From: Chitinophagaceae bacterium
GTDB taxonomy: Bacteria > Bacteroidota > Bacteroidia > Chitinophagales > Chitinophagaceae
Assembly: GCA_023957125.1 (NCBI GenBank)
Contig: JAMLHL010000018.1
Span: forward strand, 32,040 to 96,039
DNA length: 64,000 bases
Direction: 5' to 3'
The notes under the pieces were generated by a model. The model saw only the letters and a program-made list of their open reading frames with translations, had not been told where the DNA came from and ran no database searches. Position numbers and translations under genes: made by a program. Position 1 is the stretch's first letter; each line of letters starts with the position of its first letter. Shown one piece after another: positions 36,239 through 45,567 of the stretch.

Positions 36239-37810
36239 ATGAAAACGCGAATAATATTATTAGTCTTATTGATTGCAGCGATCAGTTTTGGTTCCTGTAA
36301 GAAGTTTCTTGAGCTGGAGCCATACGGACAGCCTGCCGAGCTGAGTAATCTTTCCGATGGGCAGGCCATGCAGGCCGTGTATGCCTTGTTTTATTGGGAA
36401 TACCGGGAAGGAACTACCGGCCGTGGATTTATGTGGTTTGAAAACTGCAGCGATAATTTTGTAACCGGCAGAACACAGGCAGAGGCCCAGAATATTAAAA
36501 ACTTTGTAGATGATGGTTCCAACGGCCGCGATGCAAGGGACAACTGGCCGCGTATGTATGAAACGATCAATTACGCCAACAATCTCATACGTGCAGCGCC
36601 AACGGCTACAAAGTTGTCTGACAGGGTGCGCAACCTTGTATTAGGCCATGCGTATTTTATGCGTGCGTTTTCCTATTTATGGCTGGCTCCCTGGTATGGC
36701 GACAATGGTCCCAATGGCGGCATTCCCATTGTTACGGAAGAAACGCCTATTGACGAGATGGATGTTTTTCGCCCCGCGTCCGTATTGGAGAATTACGATA
36801 TGATTATTGCCGACCTTCAAAAGGCATCTGACCTGTTGCCCTGGTTTGATGAAATCCCTGAGAATGAATGGGGATTGATGCACAAAACTGCAGCATGGTC
36901 GTTAATGGCCCGCGCCGCTTTATACGCGGCACAATACGATGCCTCTTATTACGATAAAGTGATCGAATATACGGACCGGGTCATTAATTCGGGGAAGCAT
37001 AGCCTTGTACCAACCTATAAGGGAGTATTTGAGATAGAGAACAACTGGAGCAAGGAATATATAATGAGTATTACCAGTACGGAAATAGATGGTTGTAAAC
37101 TGCCCGGGGTTATTTTCCAGAACGGCGGGTTCGGGATCTATAACACCTGGGGATATTTTCAACCTACCCTCGAACTGCTGAATGCTTTTGAACCCAATGA
37201 TCAGAGAAGAAAAGTTTCGATAGTTGTTCCCGGAGACACGGTTCAGTTTGTTGGCAACCAGATAGTGTGGGCTGTAAACCCCTCCTCTGTTTCGAGCCCA
37301 ACGGCTTTAACCATAGGAAAATACCTTGCTCCTTTCCGCGACGCGGATGCTGTGGGCAAAACCGTGAACCCCGATAGCGATAATGGAACAACCGATCTTA
37401 ATATTCCGATCGTACGCTATGCGGACGTATTATTGATGAAGGCAGAAGCGCTGATATGGAAAGGGCAAAATGGGGATGGTCCGCTGAACGAAGTGAGGCA
37501 GCGGGCAGGACTGGACCCGTTAACAAATGCTACGAAGGCAGATTTAAAAAATGAACGTCGTTGTGAATTTGTATTGGAACACGGCGTTTACCGTCATCTT
37601 GACCTGGTGCGCTGGGGCGATGCGAAAGACGTGTATGCCCAGCCGTTACATGGTTATAAAGTAAATCTTTCGGGGAATACCATTACATCTCTCGATGTGA
37701 TAGAAGTATGGCCTGCAAGAAATTTTAATCCCTCGGTGCACCATGTCTTTCCAATACCCAACCGGGAAATCGCGAAAGGCATTAACCTAAAGCAAAATTT
37801 GGGCTATTAG
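36239..37810 (+). CDS. RagB/SusD-family nutrient-binding outer membrane lipoprotein
   Basis: A 523-residue SusD-like lipoprotein: signal peptide with lipobox ISFGSC and Cys near residue 20, then SusD-like domain 3 (about 25-200; KFLELEPYG, INYANNLIRAAP, LGHAYFMRAFSYLWLAPWYGDNGPNGGIPIVTEE) and the C-terminal RagB/SusD domain (LNEVRQRAGLDPLT, RRCEFVLEHGVYRHLDLVRWG, FPIPNREI). It forms the lid over the SusC barrel encoded 40 bp upstream. A strong terminator follows. Confidence 0.95.
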   Translation: MKTRIILLVLLIAAISFGSCKKFLELEPYGQPAELSNLSDGQAMQAVYALFYWEYREGTTGRGFMWFENCSDNFVTGRTQAEAQNIKNFVDDGSNGRDARDNWPRMYETINYANNLIRAAPTATKLSDRVRNLVLGHAYFMRAFSYLWLAPWYGDNGPNGGIPIVTEETPIDEMDVFRPASVLENYDMIIADLQKASDLLPWFDEIPENEWGLMHKTAAWSLMARAALYAAQYDASYYDKVIEYTDRVINSGKHSLVPTYKGVFEIENNWSKEYIMSITSTEIDGCKLPGVIFQNGGFGIYNTWGYFQPTLELLNAFEPNDQRRKVSIVVPGDTVQFVGNQIVWAVNPSSVSSPTALTIGKYLAPFRDADAVGKTVNPDSDNGTTDLNIPIVRYADVLLMKAEALIWKGQNGDGPLNEVRQRAGLDPLTNATKADLKNERRCEFVLEHGVYRHLDLVRWGDAKDVYAQPLHGYKVNLSGNTITSLDVIEVWPARNFNPSVHHVFPIPNREIAKGINLKQNLGY

Positions 37811-37841
37811 GATAGAAGAGATTTGAGATCAACCGTTCCTA

Positions 37842-37877
37842 AAAGACCCCGGGCAATTCAATGTCCGGGATCTTTTT
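37842..37877 (+). terminator. Intrinsic terminator after susD-like gene
   Basis: AAGACCCCGGGCA and TGTCCGGGATCTT form a 13-position stem with one mismatch around a short loop, followed by TTT. It ends the SusC/SusD operon. Confidence 0.75.
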
Positions 37878-37906
37878 ATTCCGCAGATCACGCGGAGTAT
37901 GTAAAC

Positions 37907-38248
37907 AATTGCACGCCAAGGCGCCAAGACGCAAAGGAGTTGATGAGGTTGCTGGTATCGGCTGTCAGTTGACAGCCTGAGCCGTGAGCAATCAGCCATG
38001 TGCTAACATGTCTTTGTCGTTAGCGTGAGAGTAATTGCATGCCGAGGCGCAGAGGAGAACCGAAGCATCCCTAAAGCTTCTGGTCCGTTTTCTCTTTGCG
38101 TCTCTGCGGCTCTGCGTGAAAAAAATTGCACGCCAAGGCGCCAAGACGCAAAGGAATTGATGAGGTTGCTGGTATCGGCTGTCAGTTGACAGCCTGACCG
38201 TGAGCTATGAGCAATCAGCCATGAGTTAACATTGTCTTTGCTATGTGT
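37907..38248. repeat. Dispersed GC hairpin repeats, two ~115-bp direct copies
   Basis: Two near-identical blocks begin at 37907 and 38124. Each reads AATTGCACGCCAAGGCGCCA..GACGCAAAGGA, then GATGAGGTTGCTGGTATCGG, CTGTCAGTTGACAGCC and a GAGCAATCAGCCATG tail. Between them is an inverted-orientation member (TTTGCGTCTCTGCGGCTCTGCGTG) of the family at 8899-9165. CTGTCAGTTGACAG is itself palindromic. No gene is seen in the 503-bp gap 37811-38313. Confidence 0.8.
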
Positions 38249-38313
38249 CTGAAGGCTGTTGGCTGATAGCCCAGGATCTATAACCTGAAACCTGCGGGAG
38301 ATCATTCGCTGTA

Positions 38314-39156
38314 TTACTTCAATCGCTTTATCCGGATATCCCTGAACTCAACCTTATCGCCGTCGTGATCGGTTAACATAATATGCCCGCTGACTAACTC
38401 TCCGTAATGGTCGTAATTGGCGAACTTGGTTTTGGCCATTCTTGCCCGGCAATCTTCGGACGCCCTTTCGTAGCTTACCACTTTTATTCCATTCAGCCAG
38501 TGTTCAACATGGGTCCCCTTAACTAATATTCTTCCTTTATTCCATTGCCCTGCCGGCAGTAATTTTTTGTTTTGCGGCGCATACAGGAGATAAAAAGCCG
38601 CCGTTGAGCCTTCGGGATCTTTATTGTCTTTTACGGCAGGATGATTATAGTCGTCAATGATCTGGTATTCCGGTCCATTCCATACCCGGTCTCCCGAACG
38701 GTTGTTCCTGATGTACTCCACCGAATATTTTACCCCGCTGTTGGCGCCGGTGGTTAATTTGAAGTCAAATACCAGGTCGAAATTGGTATAGGCGTCCCGG
38801 GTTATAATATCTTCACCACCCTGTTGATTCTTTACAAACAAACTTCCTCCTTCCACTGCCCAGGCGTATGACGGAAAGCTGTCACTATGAATGCCTCTCC
38901 ATTGGGCGGTTCCTGTGCCATCAAATAAGATTTCCCATTTCCCGTCTTTTGTTGATGGGGCTGGTTCGGGCAGGGAGTCCTTCGGGTAAGCCGTTCCGTT
39001 ATACAAATAACCGGTTGCCGGAATAACCGGACCGGTCTTTAGCGTAGTTACTTTTCCATTGTCGTTCTTGCCTGCCGTCACCGGATAGGGAGCTGATAGG
39101 CAACAAAACGCGAGCCCGCAGAATAAGGCAACTGTCTTTCTCAAGTGTATGCTCAT
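38314..39156 (-). CDS. Secreted DUF1080 (3-keto-disaccharide hydrolase-like) protein
   Basis: About 280 residues. Start ATG 39156 (MSIHLRKTVALFCGLAFCC) gives a clear signal peptide; the frame is open to 39240 but those codons look non-coding. The DUF1080 concanavalin-like fold (about 75-280) shows KWEILFDGTGTAQWRG, FDLVFDFKLTTGANSGVKY, VWNGPEYQIIDDYNHP, NKGRILVKGTHVEHWLNGIKVVSYE and GHIMLTDHDGDKVEFRDIRIKRL. Family members act on 3-keto-glucosides or bind glycans. It is convergent with the SusC/SusD operon but not part of it. Confidence 0.88.
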   Translation of the reverse strand: MSIHLRKTVALFCGLAFCCLSAPYPVTAGKNDNGKVTTLKTGPVIPATGYLYNGTAYPKDSLPEPAPSTKDGKWEILFDGTGTAQWRGIHSDSFPSYAWAVEGGSLFVKNQQGGEDIITRDAYTNFDLVFDFKLTTGANSGVKYSVEYIRNNRSGDRVWNGPEYQIIDDYNHPAVKDNKDPEGSTAAFYLLYAPQNKKLLPAGQWNKGRILVKGTHVEHWLNGIKVVSYERASEDCRARMAKTKFANYDHYGELVSGHIMLTDHDGDKVEFRDIRIKRLK

Positions 39157-39342
39157 AATTATATAATGATAAGTCTTTCTGATGAGAATAATTTTTATCC
39201 CGATGTATATTACTGTCATGTTAACCCCAAAGAGGCTCACAGATACCTCATTTTTTCATGAATGAAATTTATCTGTGTTTTCCTGTGTCATCCGCGAACT
39301 TCTCCATGCATGTTGCGCATCACCAGGATTAACTTAGCGCTA

Positions 39343-39645
39343 CTATAAAAATCCTAACTCCAGTTTGGCTTCTTCAGACATCATATCTCTGTCCCATGGC
39401 GGATCAAACGTGAGATGCACATACACGTCGTTGACACCTTCTACCGCCCGGACCTTGTCCTGTACTTCTTCAACAATCTCTCCGCCAACCGGGCAGCCGG
39501 GGGCCGTAAGCGTCATGATTATTTTTACTTTCCCGGTATGCTCATCTACTTCTAATTCATACACCAATCCGAGGGCCACAATGTTTACCGGGATTTCCGG
39601 ATCATATACGGTTGTCAGTACTTCTTCAATATCGTCGTAAAGCAT
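39343..39645 (-). CDS. SufT-like DUF59 (MIP18-family) Fe-S assembly protein
   Basis: About 100 residues from the ATG at 39645 (MLYDDIEEVLTTVYDPEIPVNIVALGLVYEL); the frame extends upstream to 39753 through simple-repeat sequence that is not coding. The DUF59 hallmark DPE and TLTAPGCPVGGEI, with the conserved Cys, are present. SufT proteins help deliver Fe-S clusters to target enzymes. It is the last gene of the suf cluster here, which supports that role. Confidence 0.9.
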   Translation of the reverse strand: MLYDDIEEVLTTVYDPEIPVNIVALGLVYELEVDEHTGKVKIIMTLTAPGCPVGGEIVEEVQDKVRAVEGVNDVYVHLTFDPPWDRDMMSEEAKLELGFL

Positions 39646-39786
39646 GATTTGTATTTGAGATTTAAGATTTGAAATGTTCCTGTTGCTTTCACGCCAGGTC
39701 AGCAGCATTGCAAAGATGCAACGTAAACTACGTCGTCGCTTCTGCATTTTCAAATTGCCAAATTTTCGAATTCATTTCCACATTTC

Positions 39787-40206
39787 TCACATTTTCCCGC
39801 TCATCGCCATGCCATACATTTTCATCTGTTTCAGCATGGATAGCAAGCCGTTGGAGCGGGTAAGCGATAAATGGCTTTTCAGACCAATGGCATCAATAAA
39901 ATAAATTTCTGCAGAAGCAATTTCTTTTGGCGTCTGCCCGGATAATACCCTCACCATCATGCTCACCAGTCCTTTGGTAATAACCGCGTCGCTGTCGGCT
40001 GTAAAATATAATTTTCCATCCCGGTAATCGGCATGCAGCCACACCTTGCTCTGGCATCCCCTGATCAGGTTTTCGTCCTTTTTGTATTGTTCATCAATCA
40101 GGGGCAGATCTTTTCCCATCTGGATGATATATTCATATTTCTCCGTCCAGTCGTCAAAAAAACTGAATTCGTCAATAATGTTGTCCTGTTGTTCTTTAAT
40201 CGTCAT
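39787..40206 (-). CDS. sufE: SufE-family sulfur acceptor
   Basis: A 139-residue SufE. The sulfur-accepting cysteine is C51 in LIRGCQSKVW, the family signature. It takes persulfide from SufS (encoded 71 bp upstream) and hands it to the SufBCD scaffold. Length and fold segments (FDDWTEKYEYIIQMGKDLP, GLSSML-like GLKSHLSLTRSNGLLSMLKQM) are typical. Confidence 0.94.
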   Translation of the reverse strand: MTIKEQQDNIIDEFSFFDDWTEKYEYIIQMGKDLPLIDEQYKKDENLIRGCQSKVWLHADYRDGKLYFTADSDAVITKGLVSMMVRVLSGQTPKEIASAEIYFIDAIGLKSHLSLTRSNGLLSMLKQMKMYGMAMSGKM

Positions 40207-40277
40207 TATCCTGTTCCCTGCTTTCTGTAAAGTTCCGGATTTTTAAATAATTTGGGAAAGAAACCGTAGGAAAAGCC

Positions 40278-41522
40278 TTAATCCAGCATTTGTCTTGCTT
40301 TTTCAATACCCTTGACCAATGCATCCACTTCCGGCCTGGTATTGTAAAAGGCGAAAGATGCCCGTACGGTACCGGGGATCTTAAAGAAGTCCATAACCGG
40401 TTGCGTACAATGATGGCCCGTTCTTACCGCGATAGATTGTTTGTCCAAAAGTTCACCCATATCAAAAGGATGGATATTTCCCACCAGGAAGGATATGGCT
40501 CCCGACCGTTGCCGGGCGTTCCCGATAAATCGGAGAGAGGGGATAGCAGCGAGCCGGTTGTATGCGTAATTCAATACATCTTCTTCGGTTTGGCGGATGG
40601 CTGCAAGCCCGGTTTTTTGTATATAATCTATGGCAACGCCCAATACGATACTGCCCGCAATATCCGGCGTACCAGCTTCGAATTTAAAAGGCAATTCATT
40701 ATAGGTGGTCTTGGCAAAAGTTACGTTTTTGATCATATCCCCTCCGCCTTCATAGGGAGGCATTTCATCGAGCCATCTTTCTTTGCCGTATAAAACGCCG
40801 ATCCCGGTTGGCCCATATATTTTGTGTCCGGAAAATGCCAGAAAATCGGCATCCAGTTCCTGTATATTGACAGGGATATGCTGAATCGCCTGTGCGCAGT
40901 CTAACAAAACGGGTATGCCGGCGGCATGCGCTTTTTGTATGATCTCCTGCACCGGATTTACGGTTCCCAAACTATTGGAAACGTAGGTAACGGCTACGAT
41001 TTTTACTTTATCGGTCAGCAATTCATCAAAGCGCTCCATCCGGAGTTCCCCCTGGTCGTTAATAGGGATGACTTTCAATATGGCGCCCTTTTCTTCGCAG
41101 ATCATCTGCCAGGGTACAATATTGGAATGGTGCTCCATAGCAGATATCAATACTTCATCGCCGGGTTTAAGAAATTTTCTCCCAAAGGAGGAGGCTACGA
41201 GATTAATGCTGTTGGTGGTGCCTTTGGTAAAGATGATCTCATGCTCGTGGAGGGCATTGATATAAGCGGCTACTTTCCTTCTGGCCACTTCATAGGCTTC
41301 GGTTGCCTGCTGGCTGAGGTAGTGAACGCCCCGGTGAACATTACTGTTGTAGCGGGCGTAATAATCATCCAGCGCCTGCAGTACCATAAACGGTTTTTGA
41401 GTAGTGGCGGCATTATCCAGATACACCAGCGGTTTCCCGTAAACTTTGGTTTGCAGTAAAGGAAAGTCTTTCCTGATCTTTTCAATGTCTAATATGACGG
41501 CGGTTGCCAACTCACTGTTCAT
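40278..41522 (-). CDS. sufS: Cysteine desulfurase SufS
   Basis: A 414-residue group II cysteine desulfurase, which removes sulfur from cysteine with PLP. Seen: VYLDNAATTQKP, RGVHYLSQQATEAYE, GTTNSINLVASSFG, the PLP lysine in LAFSGHKIYGPTGIGVLYG and the catalytic Cys in VRTGHHCTQPVM. The start overlaps the sufD stop by 11 bp. It works with SufE, encoded next. Confidence 0.96.
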   Translation of the reverse strand: MNSELATAVILDIEKIRKDFPLLQTKVYGKPLVYLDNAATTQKPFMVLQALDDYYARYNSNVHRGVHYLSQQATEAYEVARRKVAAYINALHEHEIIFTKGTTNSINLVASSFGRKFLKPGDEVLISAMEHHSNIVPWQMICEEKGAILKVIPINDQGELRMERFDELLTDKVKIVAVTYVSNSLGTVNPVQEIIQKAHAAGIPVLLDCAQAIQHIPVNIQELDADFLAFSGHKIYGPTGIGVLYGKERWLDEMPPYEGGGDMIKNVTFAKTTYNELPFKFEAGTPDIAGSIVLGVAIDYIQKTGLAAIRQTEEDVLNYAYNRLAAIPSLRFIGNARQRSGAISFLVGNIHPFDMGELLDKQSIAVRTGHHCTQPVMDFFKIPGTVRASFAFYNTRPEVDALVKGIEKARQMLD

Positions 41523-42813
41523 GGTGTGTTTCCTCCATTTTATGGATGATCACCTGTTCTATATAATCTTTAACAGCCGGGATCTGTATTTTATCGGTCA
41601 CATCAAAGGCAAAAGCTCTCACCAGGAGGTTCCTGGCTGCCGCTTCACCTATGCCTCTCGACCGGAGATAAAACAGCGCCTCTTTGTTGAGACTGCCAAC
41701 AGTGGAACCGTGACTACATTTTACATCGTCTGCAAAAATTTCCAGTTGAGGCTTTGAATCTATTGTGGCGTTGTCGCTGAAAAGGATGTTATTGTTTTGT
41801 TGAAAGGCATTTGTTTTCTGGGCATCCTGGTGTACATAAATCCTGCCGCTGAACACTCCCCTGGAGGAATCACGCAGTACACCCTTATAAAGTTCATTGC
41901 TGAAGCAATTCGGGAACAGGTGGTTCACCACGGTATGATTGTCCGTTAATTGTGTGCCGCCGGGAAGGTATAACCCATATAAATGGCTTTCCGTATTCAC
42001 CCCGTTCAGGTCGAGATGAAGGTTGTTGCGGATCAGCGATGCCTCCGGCAGATTGTATGTGTGATTATTATAGAGGCTGTTGCTTTGCTGAATGGTTTGT
42101 TTGAAATTAACAATATGCGTATTGACGGGAGCGATCTGCAGGTTGTATTGGTCTGCCCGGGCATTTTCTCCGATATAACATTCCGAAACGCTGTTGATGA
42201 ACAAAGGTTTATCGCCGATCACCACCAGCGACTCCACAATTTCTACCTTGCTGCCGGGGTGGGCTATGATCAGGATCCTGGGTTGCACAAAAACCGGTTC
42301 TTCCGCATTATATACATGGGTAATATGCACCGGCTTGTCACATATCGCTTTTTTATCAACCTCTATTACGATCCCGTGTTCAAAGAATGCCGTATTGAGC
42401 GCGGCAAAGGGATGTTTATGGATGGGAATATATTTACCCAGGTAGTGCTGGAAATTGCTGTTTTGCAGCGCGGTGCGGAGCGGGGAGATTTTCACCCCGG
42501 GAATAGCGATGTCTTCATTCAGCATCCCGTTTTTTAATACCACTTCATAAGCGTCCAGCGATGGGATCTGTGCTGCATTATGCCGCCCGTGTAAGGATGC
42601 AGCCCGGCGGGGTTGCAGGTGATAATTTTCTTTTAAGAATGGAGTAACATTCGTAAATCTCCAGTCTTCCATCTTAATGTGGGGAAACCCCTCCGTGGCA
42701 AATGCCTCAAAAGCAGTGTCGCGCAGGTTTTTCAACCACCCTTCTTCACGGCTTGTTTCGTTTTCTTTATACAGATCAATAAACCGGTCGTATAGTGTTG
42801 TAGTAGTAATCAT
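41512..42813 (-). CDS. sufD: Fe-S cluster assembly protein SufD
   Basis: A 433-residue SufB/SufD-family scaffold subunit. The N-terminal SufBD helical part (MEDWRFTNVTPFLKENY) leads to the beta-helix core with DFKCSHG-like DDVKCSHGSTVGSLNKEALFYLRSRGIGEAAARNLLVRAFAFDV near the C-terminus, the SufB/SufD interface region. It forms the SufBC2D complex with the products of the two upstream genes. It overlaps sufS by 11 bp. Confidence 0.95.
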   Translation of the reverse strand: MITTTTLYDRFIDLYKENETSREEGWLKNLRDTAFEAFATEGFPHIKMEDWRFTNVTPFLKENYHLQPRRAASLHGRHNAAQIPSLDAYEVVLKNGMLNEDIAIPGVKISPLRTALQNSNFQHYLGKYIPIHKHPFAALNTAFFEHGIVIEVDKKAICDKPVHITHVYNAEEPVFVQPRILIIAHPGSKVEIVESLVVIGDKPLFINSVSECYIGENARADQYNLQIAPVNTHIVNFKQTIQQSNSLYNNHTYNLPEASLIRNNLHLDLNGVNTESHLYGLYLPGGTQLTDNHTVVNHLFPNCFSNELYKGVLRDSSRGVFSGRIYVHQDAQKTNAFQQNNNILFSDNATIDSKPQLEIFADDVKCSHGSTVGSLNKEALFYLRSRGIGEAAARNLLVRAFAFDVTDKIQIPAVKDYIEQVIIHKMEETHHEQ

Positions 42814-42831
42814 TTCAAAAATTCGTTATAA

Positions 42832-43593
42832 TCAAACAGAAGCCGTGGCGGCCGGTTCTTTAATCCAGTCGTATCCTTTTTCTTCTAGTTCCAGCGCCAG
42901 TTCTTTCGTACCGGATTTAACGATTCTGCCATTGTACAGCACGTGTACAAAATCGGGTACAATGTATTCCAGCAGGCGCTGATAGTGTGTAATTACAATA
43001 AAGGCATTCTTGTCGGAGCGCAGTTTGTTTACACCGCTGGATACCACGCGCAACGCGTCAATATCCAGCCCGGAATCGGTTTCATCGAGGATGGCCAGCT
43101 TCGGGTTCAGCATAGCCAATTGAAAGATCTCATTTCTCTTTTTCTCCCCCCCCGAAAAACCTTCGTTCAGCGAACGGTTGGTAAGCCTGGCGTCGAACTC
43201 CACCAACTTTTGTTTTTCCTTGGTTAACCGTAAAAATTCTTTGGCTTCCATTGGCGGCTCATTGTGGTAAGCCCTTATTTCGTTCAGTGCGGTGCGAAGA
43301 AAATTAATATTGGAGACCCCGGGTACTTCCACCGGGTATTGAAAGGCAAGAAACAGTCCCTCCCGGGCCCGGTCTTCGGGCGACATTTCAAGCAGGTTTT
43401 TGCCGTCGAATGATACTTCCCCACCGGTAACTTCAAAGTTTTCCCTGCCTGTGAGCACTGATGCCAGGGAACTTTTGCCGGAGCCGTTGGGTCCCATAAT
43501 CGCGTGTATCTCACCGGCGTTTACCTGCAGGTCAATGCCTTTTAATATCTGCTTATCCTCAACCTTTGCCTGTAGATTTTTTATATTTAACAT
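42832..43593 (-). CDS. sufC: Fe-S assembly ATPase SufC
   Basis: A 253-residue ABC-type ATPase of the SufBCD complex. Walker A GPNGSGKSSL, Q-loop AFQYPVEVPG, ABC signature NEGFSGGEKKRNEI, Walker B LAILDETDSGLDIDALR and switch His VITHYQR. The SufC-specific insertion after Walker B is present. It lies between sufB and sufD. Confidence 0.97.
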   Translation of the reverse strand: MLNIKNLQAKVEDKQILKGIDLQVNAGEIHAIMGPNGSGKSSLASVLTGRENFEVTGGEVSFDGKNLLEMSPEDRAREGLFLAFQYPVEVPGVSNINFLRTALNEIRAYHNEPPMEAKEFLRLTKEKQKLVEFDARLTNRSLNEGFSGGEKKRNEIFQLAMLNPKLAILDETDSGLDIDALRVVSSGVNKLRSDKNAFIVITHYQRLLEYIVPDFVHVLYNGRIVKSGTKELALELEEKGYDWIKEPAATASV

Positions 43594-43638
43594 GATTTAT
43601 TACTGGGTTTCTGATTTTAGTGATTGTTGTATATGGTT

Positions 43639-45087
43639 TTATCCGACACTGCCTTCCAGCGTGATGGACAGCAGTTTCTGCGCTTCCACGGCAAATTCCA
43701 TCGGTAAATGGTTCAGCACTTCTTTGGCATAGCCGTTCACAATAAGCGCCACCGCTTTTTCCGTGTCAATGCCCCGCTGGTTCAGGTAAAAGATCTGGTC
43801 TTCCCCGATCTTTGACGTGGTGGCTTCGTGTTCAATAGTGGCGGACCTGTTTTTGGATTCTATATAGGGAAAAGTATGCGCGCCGCAGCGATCTCCGATC
43901 AGCAGGGAATCGCACTGGGTGAAATTCCTCGCATTTTCAGCTTTGGTACCTACTTTCACCTGTCCGCGATAGCTGTTTTGACCTTCTCCGGCTGAAATCC
44001 CTTTTGATATGATCCGGCTTTTGGTATTTTTTCCCATGTGGATCATTTTGGTGCCGGTGTCCGCTATCTGTTTGTTTTTGGTTACGGCCACCGAATAAAA
44101 TTCCCCGGTGGAGTTGTCCCCTTGTAAGATCACGCTGGGGTATTTCCAGGTAATGGCCGAGCCGGTTTCTACCTGGGTCCAGGAAATTTTAGCGTTGTTG
44201 CCTTTACAGATGCCGCGTTTGGTTACAAAATTATAGATCCCGCCGGTGCCGTCTTTGTTTCCCGGGAACCAGTTCTGCACCGTACTGTACTTGATTTCCG
44301 CATTTTCATGGGCAATCAGTTCCACCACGGCGGCGTGCATCTGGTTTTCATCCCGTTTGGGAGCGGTACACCCCTCCAGGTAACTCACATAGCTGCCCTC
44401 ATCTGCAATAATGAGGGTACGTTCAAACTGCCCGGTATTCCCGGCATTGATCCGGAAGTAGGTGGATAATTCCATCGGGCAGCGAACGCCTTTAGGAATA
44501 TACACGAAAGACCCATCGGAAAAAACAGCGCCGTTCAGGGCAGCAAACATATTATCCGAATAAGGTACCACGGAACCCAGGTATTTTTGCACCAGTTCGG
44601 GGTATTCCTGCACCGCCTTGCTCACGGAAGAGAAGATGATGCCGTGTTCTTTCAGGGTTTTCTGGAAAGTGGTAGCCACCGAAACACTGTCAAAAACCGC
44701 GTCAACCGCCACTCCTGCCAGAACCTTTTGCTCTGATAACGGAATTCCAAGTTTTTCAAAAGTGGCGATCAGTTCCGGATCCACCTCGTCCATATCTTTC
44801 AGCTTCTCCTTTTGCCGGGGTGCTGCATAATAGGAGATATCCTGGAAATCAATCTTAGGGAGTTCAAAATTCTGCCAGTGTGGCTCAGGCTGTTTTAAAA
44901 ACGACTGGTACGCTTTTAAACGCCATTCGAGCAGCCATTGAGGCTCATTCTTTTTAGCGGATATCAAATGGATGGTATCTTCATTCAGTCCTTTGGGAAC
45001 CACATCCATCTCAATATCGGTAACGAAGCCGTATTCATACTCTTTATCACTGTATTCTTCTATGATTTCCGCACTATTCTTAGCCAT
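43639..45087 (-). CDS. sufB: Fe-S cluster assembly protein SufB
   Basis: A 482-residue SufB, the scaffold subunit on which clusters are built. Segments typical of the family: YGFVTDIEMDVVPKGLNEDTI, SAKKNEPQWLLEWRLKAY, VPYSDNMFAALNGAVFSDGSFVYIPKGVRCP, SYLEGCTAPKRDENQMHAAVVEL, the NWFPGNKDGTGGIYNFVTKRG block and the CDSLLIGDRCGAHTFPYIE region with conserved cysteines. A HesB/IscA protein gene lies 39 bp upstream on the same strand. Confidence 0.97.
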   Translation of the reverse strand: MAKNSAEIIEEYSDKEYEYGFVTDIEMDVVPKGLNEDTIHLISAKKNEPQWLLEWRLKAYQSFLKQPEPHWQNFELPKIDFQDISYYAAPRQKEKLKDMDEVDPELIATFEKLGIPLSEQKVLAGVAVDAVFDSVSVATTFQKTLKEHGIIFSSVSKAVQEYPELVQKYLGSVVPYSDNMFAALNGAVFSDGSFVYIPKGVRCPMELSTYFRINAGNTGQFERTLIIADEGSYVSYLEGCTAPKRDENQMHAAVVELIAHENAEIKYSTVQNWFPGNKDGTGGIYNFVTKRGICKGNNAKISWTQVETGSAITWKYPSVILQGDNSTGEFYSVAVTKNKQIADTGTKMIHMGKNTKSRIISKGISAGEGQNSYRGQVKVGTKAENARNFTQCDSLLIGDRCGAHTFPYIESKNRSATIEHEATTSKIGEDQIFYLNQRGIDTEKAVALIVNGYAKEVLNHLPMEFAVEAQKLLSITLEGSVG

Positions 45088-45126
45088 AATTTAATTAATT
45101 GTTATAATCCCGAAAAAGTAAAAAAA

Positions 45127-45453
45127 CTATACCGAGAAGCTGTCGCCGCAGCTACAGGTTCTGCTGGCGTTGGGATTTTTGAAAAATAGTCCCTTCCCGT
45201 TCAAGCCACCCGAATAATCCAACTCCGTTCCATACAGGTAGAGGAGGCTTTTCATGTCCACCACGATCTTAATGCCTTTGTCTTCGTACAATTCATCACC
45301 CGCCTTTCGCTCCACGTCAAAGTGAAGGTTGTATTCAAGACCGGAGCAGCCTCCGCCTTTTACACCCACCCTTACAAAAGTATCCTCTTCCCTCTTTTCA
45401 TCTGCCATCAGACGGGTAAGATATTCTTTTGCGGAAGCAGAAACTGTGATCAT
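45127..45453 (-). CDS. HesB/IscA-family A-type Fe-S carrier
   Basis: A 108-residue A-type carrier. The three cluster-binding cysteines are in place: C36 in KGGGCSGLEY and C100/C102 in TCSCGDSF. First gene of the suf cluster, so it is probably the SufA-equivalent that shuttles clusters from SufBCD. Its start at 45453 is followed on the other strand by a DUF3822 gene at 45568, so the 114-bp gap holds divergent promoters. Confidence 0.93.
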   Translation of the reverse strand: MITVSASAKEYLTRLMADEKREEDTFVRVGVKGGGCSGLEYNLHFDVERKAGDELYEDKGIKIVVDMKSLLYLYGTELDYSGGLNGKGLFFKNPNASRTCSCGDSFSV

Positions 45454-45567
45454 ACTAAATTCTTTTAAGCTACCGGCAAAGCTACGATTTTTGCAGGTAA
45501 GAATAGTGTCGCAAAGCGGAAAACAAAGAAATATAGTCTAAATGTATTATTATTGTGGCTATAAACC

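Noticed and set aside
32721..38300. SusC/SusD region as an island integrated at tRNA-Ala
   Set aside because: No integrase and no repeated tRNA 3' end were found downstream; the tRNA keeps its own promoter and terminator.
38003..38305. 100-codon minus-strand frame
   Set aside because: Lies inside the duplicated intergenic repeats and encodes only repeat words.
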